A stretch of DNA of 64,000 nucleotides, from positions 1-64,000 of the forward strand of contig JANOVM010000045.1 in the NCBI GenBank assembly GCA_031417395.1, given 5' to 3'. Of the stretch, positions 63,680 through 64,000 are shown in pieces. Origin of the DNA: JADKIH01 sp031417395. Lineage in GTDB: Bacteria > Bacteroidota > Bacteroidia > AKYH767-A > 2013-40CM-41-45. The position numbers and the translations under genes are program-made. How positions within the stretch are numbered: position 1 is the first letter of the stretch; each line of letters opens with the position of its first letter. The notes under the pieces were generated by a model, which saw nothing but the letters and a program-made list of their open reading frames with translations, had not been told where the DNA came from and searched no databases.

Positions 63680-64000
63680 ATGAAAAAATTAATTATACTG
63701 TCCGGAATTGCCGGATTTATTGTATTTTCAGGATGCAATAACGACAAAACAAAGAATGTAGGTACAGAGGAAATTTCAACTGAACAACAGCAAATCAATG
63801 CGGGTGCCGGAAATTCGGATAGCAATCAGTCTGTAAATACAACACAACAGGTTGGGGTTCCGGCTGATCAATCAGGAATGCAAGGTGCAGCACCAACCGC
63901 CTCAGGCATGAACCCTGCTCACGGTGAGCCCGGACACCGTTGTGATATTGCAGTAGGCGAACCGTTAAATTCACCACCCGGAAAAAATGCTCCTGCAACT
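63680..64000 (+). CDS. Lipoprotein, start of gene (3' end outside window)
   Basis: 107 codons are visible from ATG 63680 and the frame is still open at the edge. Lipobox VFSGC (Cys19) follows a short hydrophobic core. The mature part is low-complexity, rich in Gln, Asn and Gly (EQQQINAGAGNSDSNQSVN), then a distinctive GMNPAHGEPGHRCDIAVGEP motif with a His-Cys arrangement that could bind metal. I know no function. The 276 bp before it show no gene. Confidence 0.75.
   Translation, partial: MKKLIILSGIAGFIVFSGCNNDKTKNVGTEEISTEQQQINAGAGNSDSNQSVNTTQQVGVPADQSGMQGAAPTASGMNPAHGEPGHRCDIAVGEPLNSPPGKNAPAT

Noticed and set aside
63795..63998. 67-codon minus-strand open frame at the right edge
   Set aside because: It is antisense to the lipoprotein gene, whose lipobox and start are clear.

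Overview
This 64 kb window is AT-rich chromosomal DNA from a Bacteroidota bacterium, probably an environmental relative of Chitinophagales or Sphingobacteriia. The evidence is the large number of secreted proteins with type IX secretion (T9SS) C-terminal sorting domains, a 2334-residue SprB-repeat protein with a gliding-motility type C-terminus, lipoproteins with Bacteroidota-style lipoboxes, and several TAnnTTTG promoter elements. I found no rRNA or tRNA gene, CRISPR array or complete insertion sequence.

Layout. (1) 1-7951: secreted multidomain proteins, including a vanadium-haloperoxidase-like enzyme fused to FG-GAP repeats and a phosphoesterase-family protein. (2) 8031-9644: prfC, followed by a 0.7 kb gap with nested inverted repeats and a short coding remnant. 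(3) 10350-14104: a secreted SGNH-type hydrolase and a repetitive surface protein, divergently transcribed. (4) 14609-22862: a glycan assembly and export locus with a glycosidase-glycosyltransferase fusion converging on a five-gene operon (two paralogous GT-B-like proteins, two hexapeptide acyltransferases, one ABC exporter). (5) 23092-33505: surface and secreted proteins, namely an S74-chaperone fibre-like protein, propellers, and a second phosphoesterase with 273-bp tandem Ig-like repeats. (6) 33659-36167: an arsenic resistance operon (arsR, arsC, rhodanese lipoprotein, ACR3 pump) with two matching ArsR-type operators. A decayed second ACR3 copy lies at 37154-37309. (7) 37557-44330: a two-component system, a tandem Hsp20 protein, and a tightly packed operon of carbonic anhydrase, DedA, a bacterial voltage-gated cation channel and TerC. 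(8) 44507-50284: a pyrophosphatase gene with an in-frame stop, an AlgI/AlgJ-like O-acylation pair, an outer-membrane-like protein and a fatty acid desaturase. (9) 50351-64000: a surface-protein remnant, the giant SprB-repeat protein, pgi, two secreted-protein genes each with one in-frame stop, and the start of a lipoprotein gene.

Four secreted proteins (ending at 926, 4978, 6080 on the minus strand, and 31389) share a C-terminal module of about 180-205 residues that ends in two EF-hand/dockerin-like repeats and a terminal Arg/His-Pro. It replaces the ordinary T9SS domain found on their neighbours and is the best candidate here for an undescribed sorting or attachment signal. The glycan locus and the carbonic anhydrase-DedA-channel-TerC operon are the best candidates for uncharacterised multi-gene systems. 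Three genes (44507-45130, 59948-62080, 62201-63403) are open over their full length except for one nonsense codon each. This could be decay or consensus error, and raw reads would decide.
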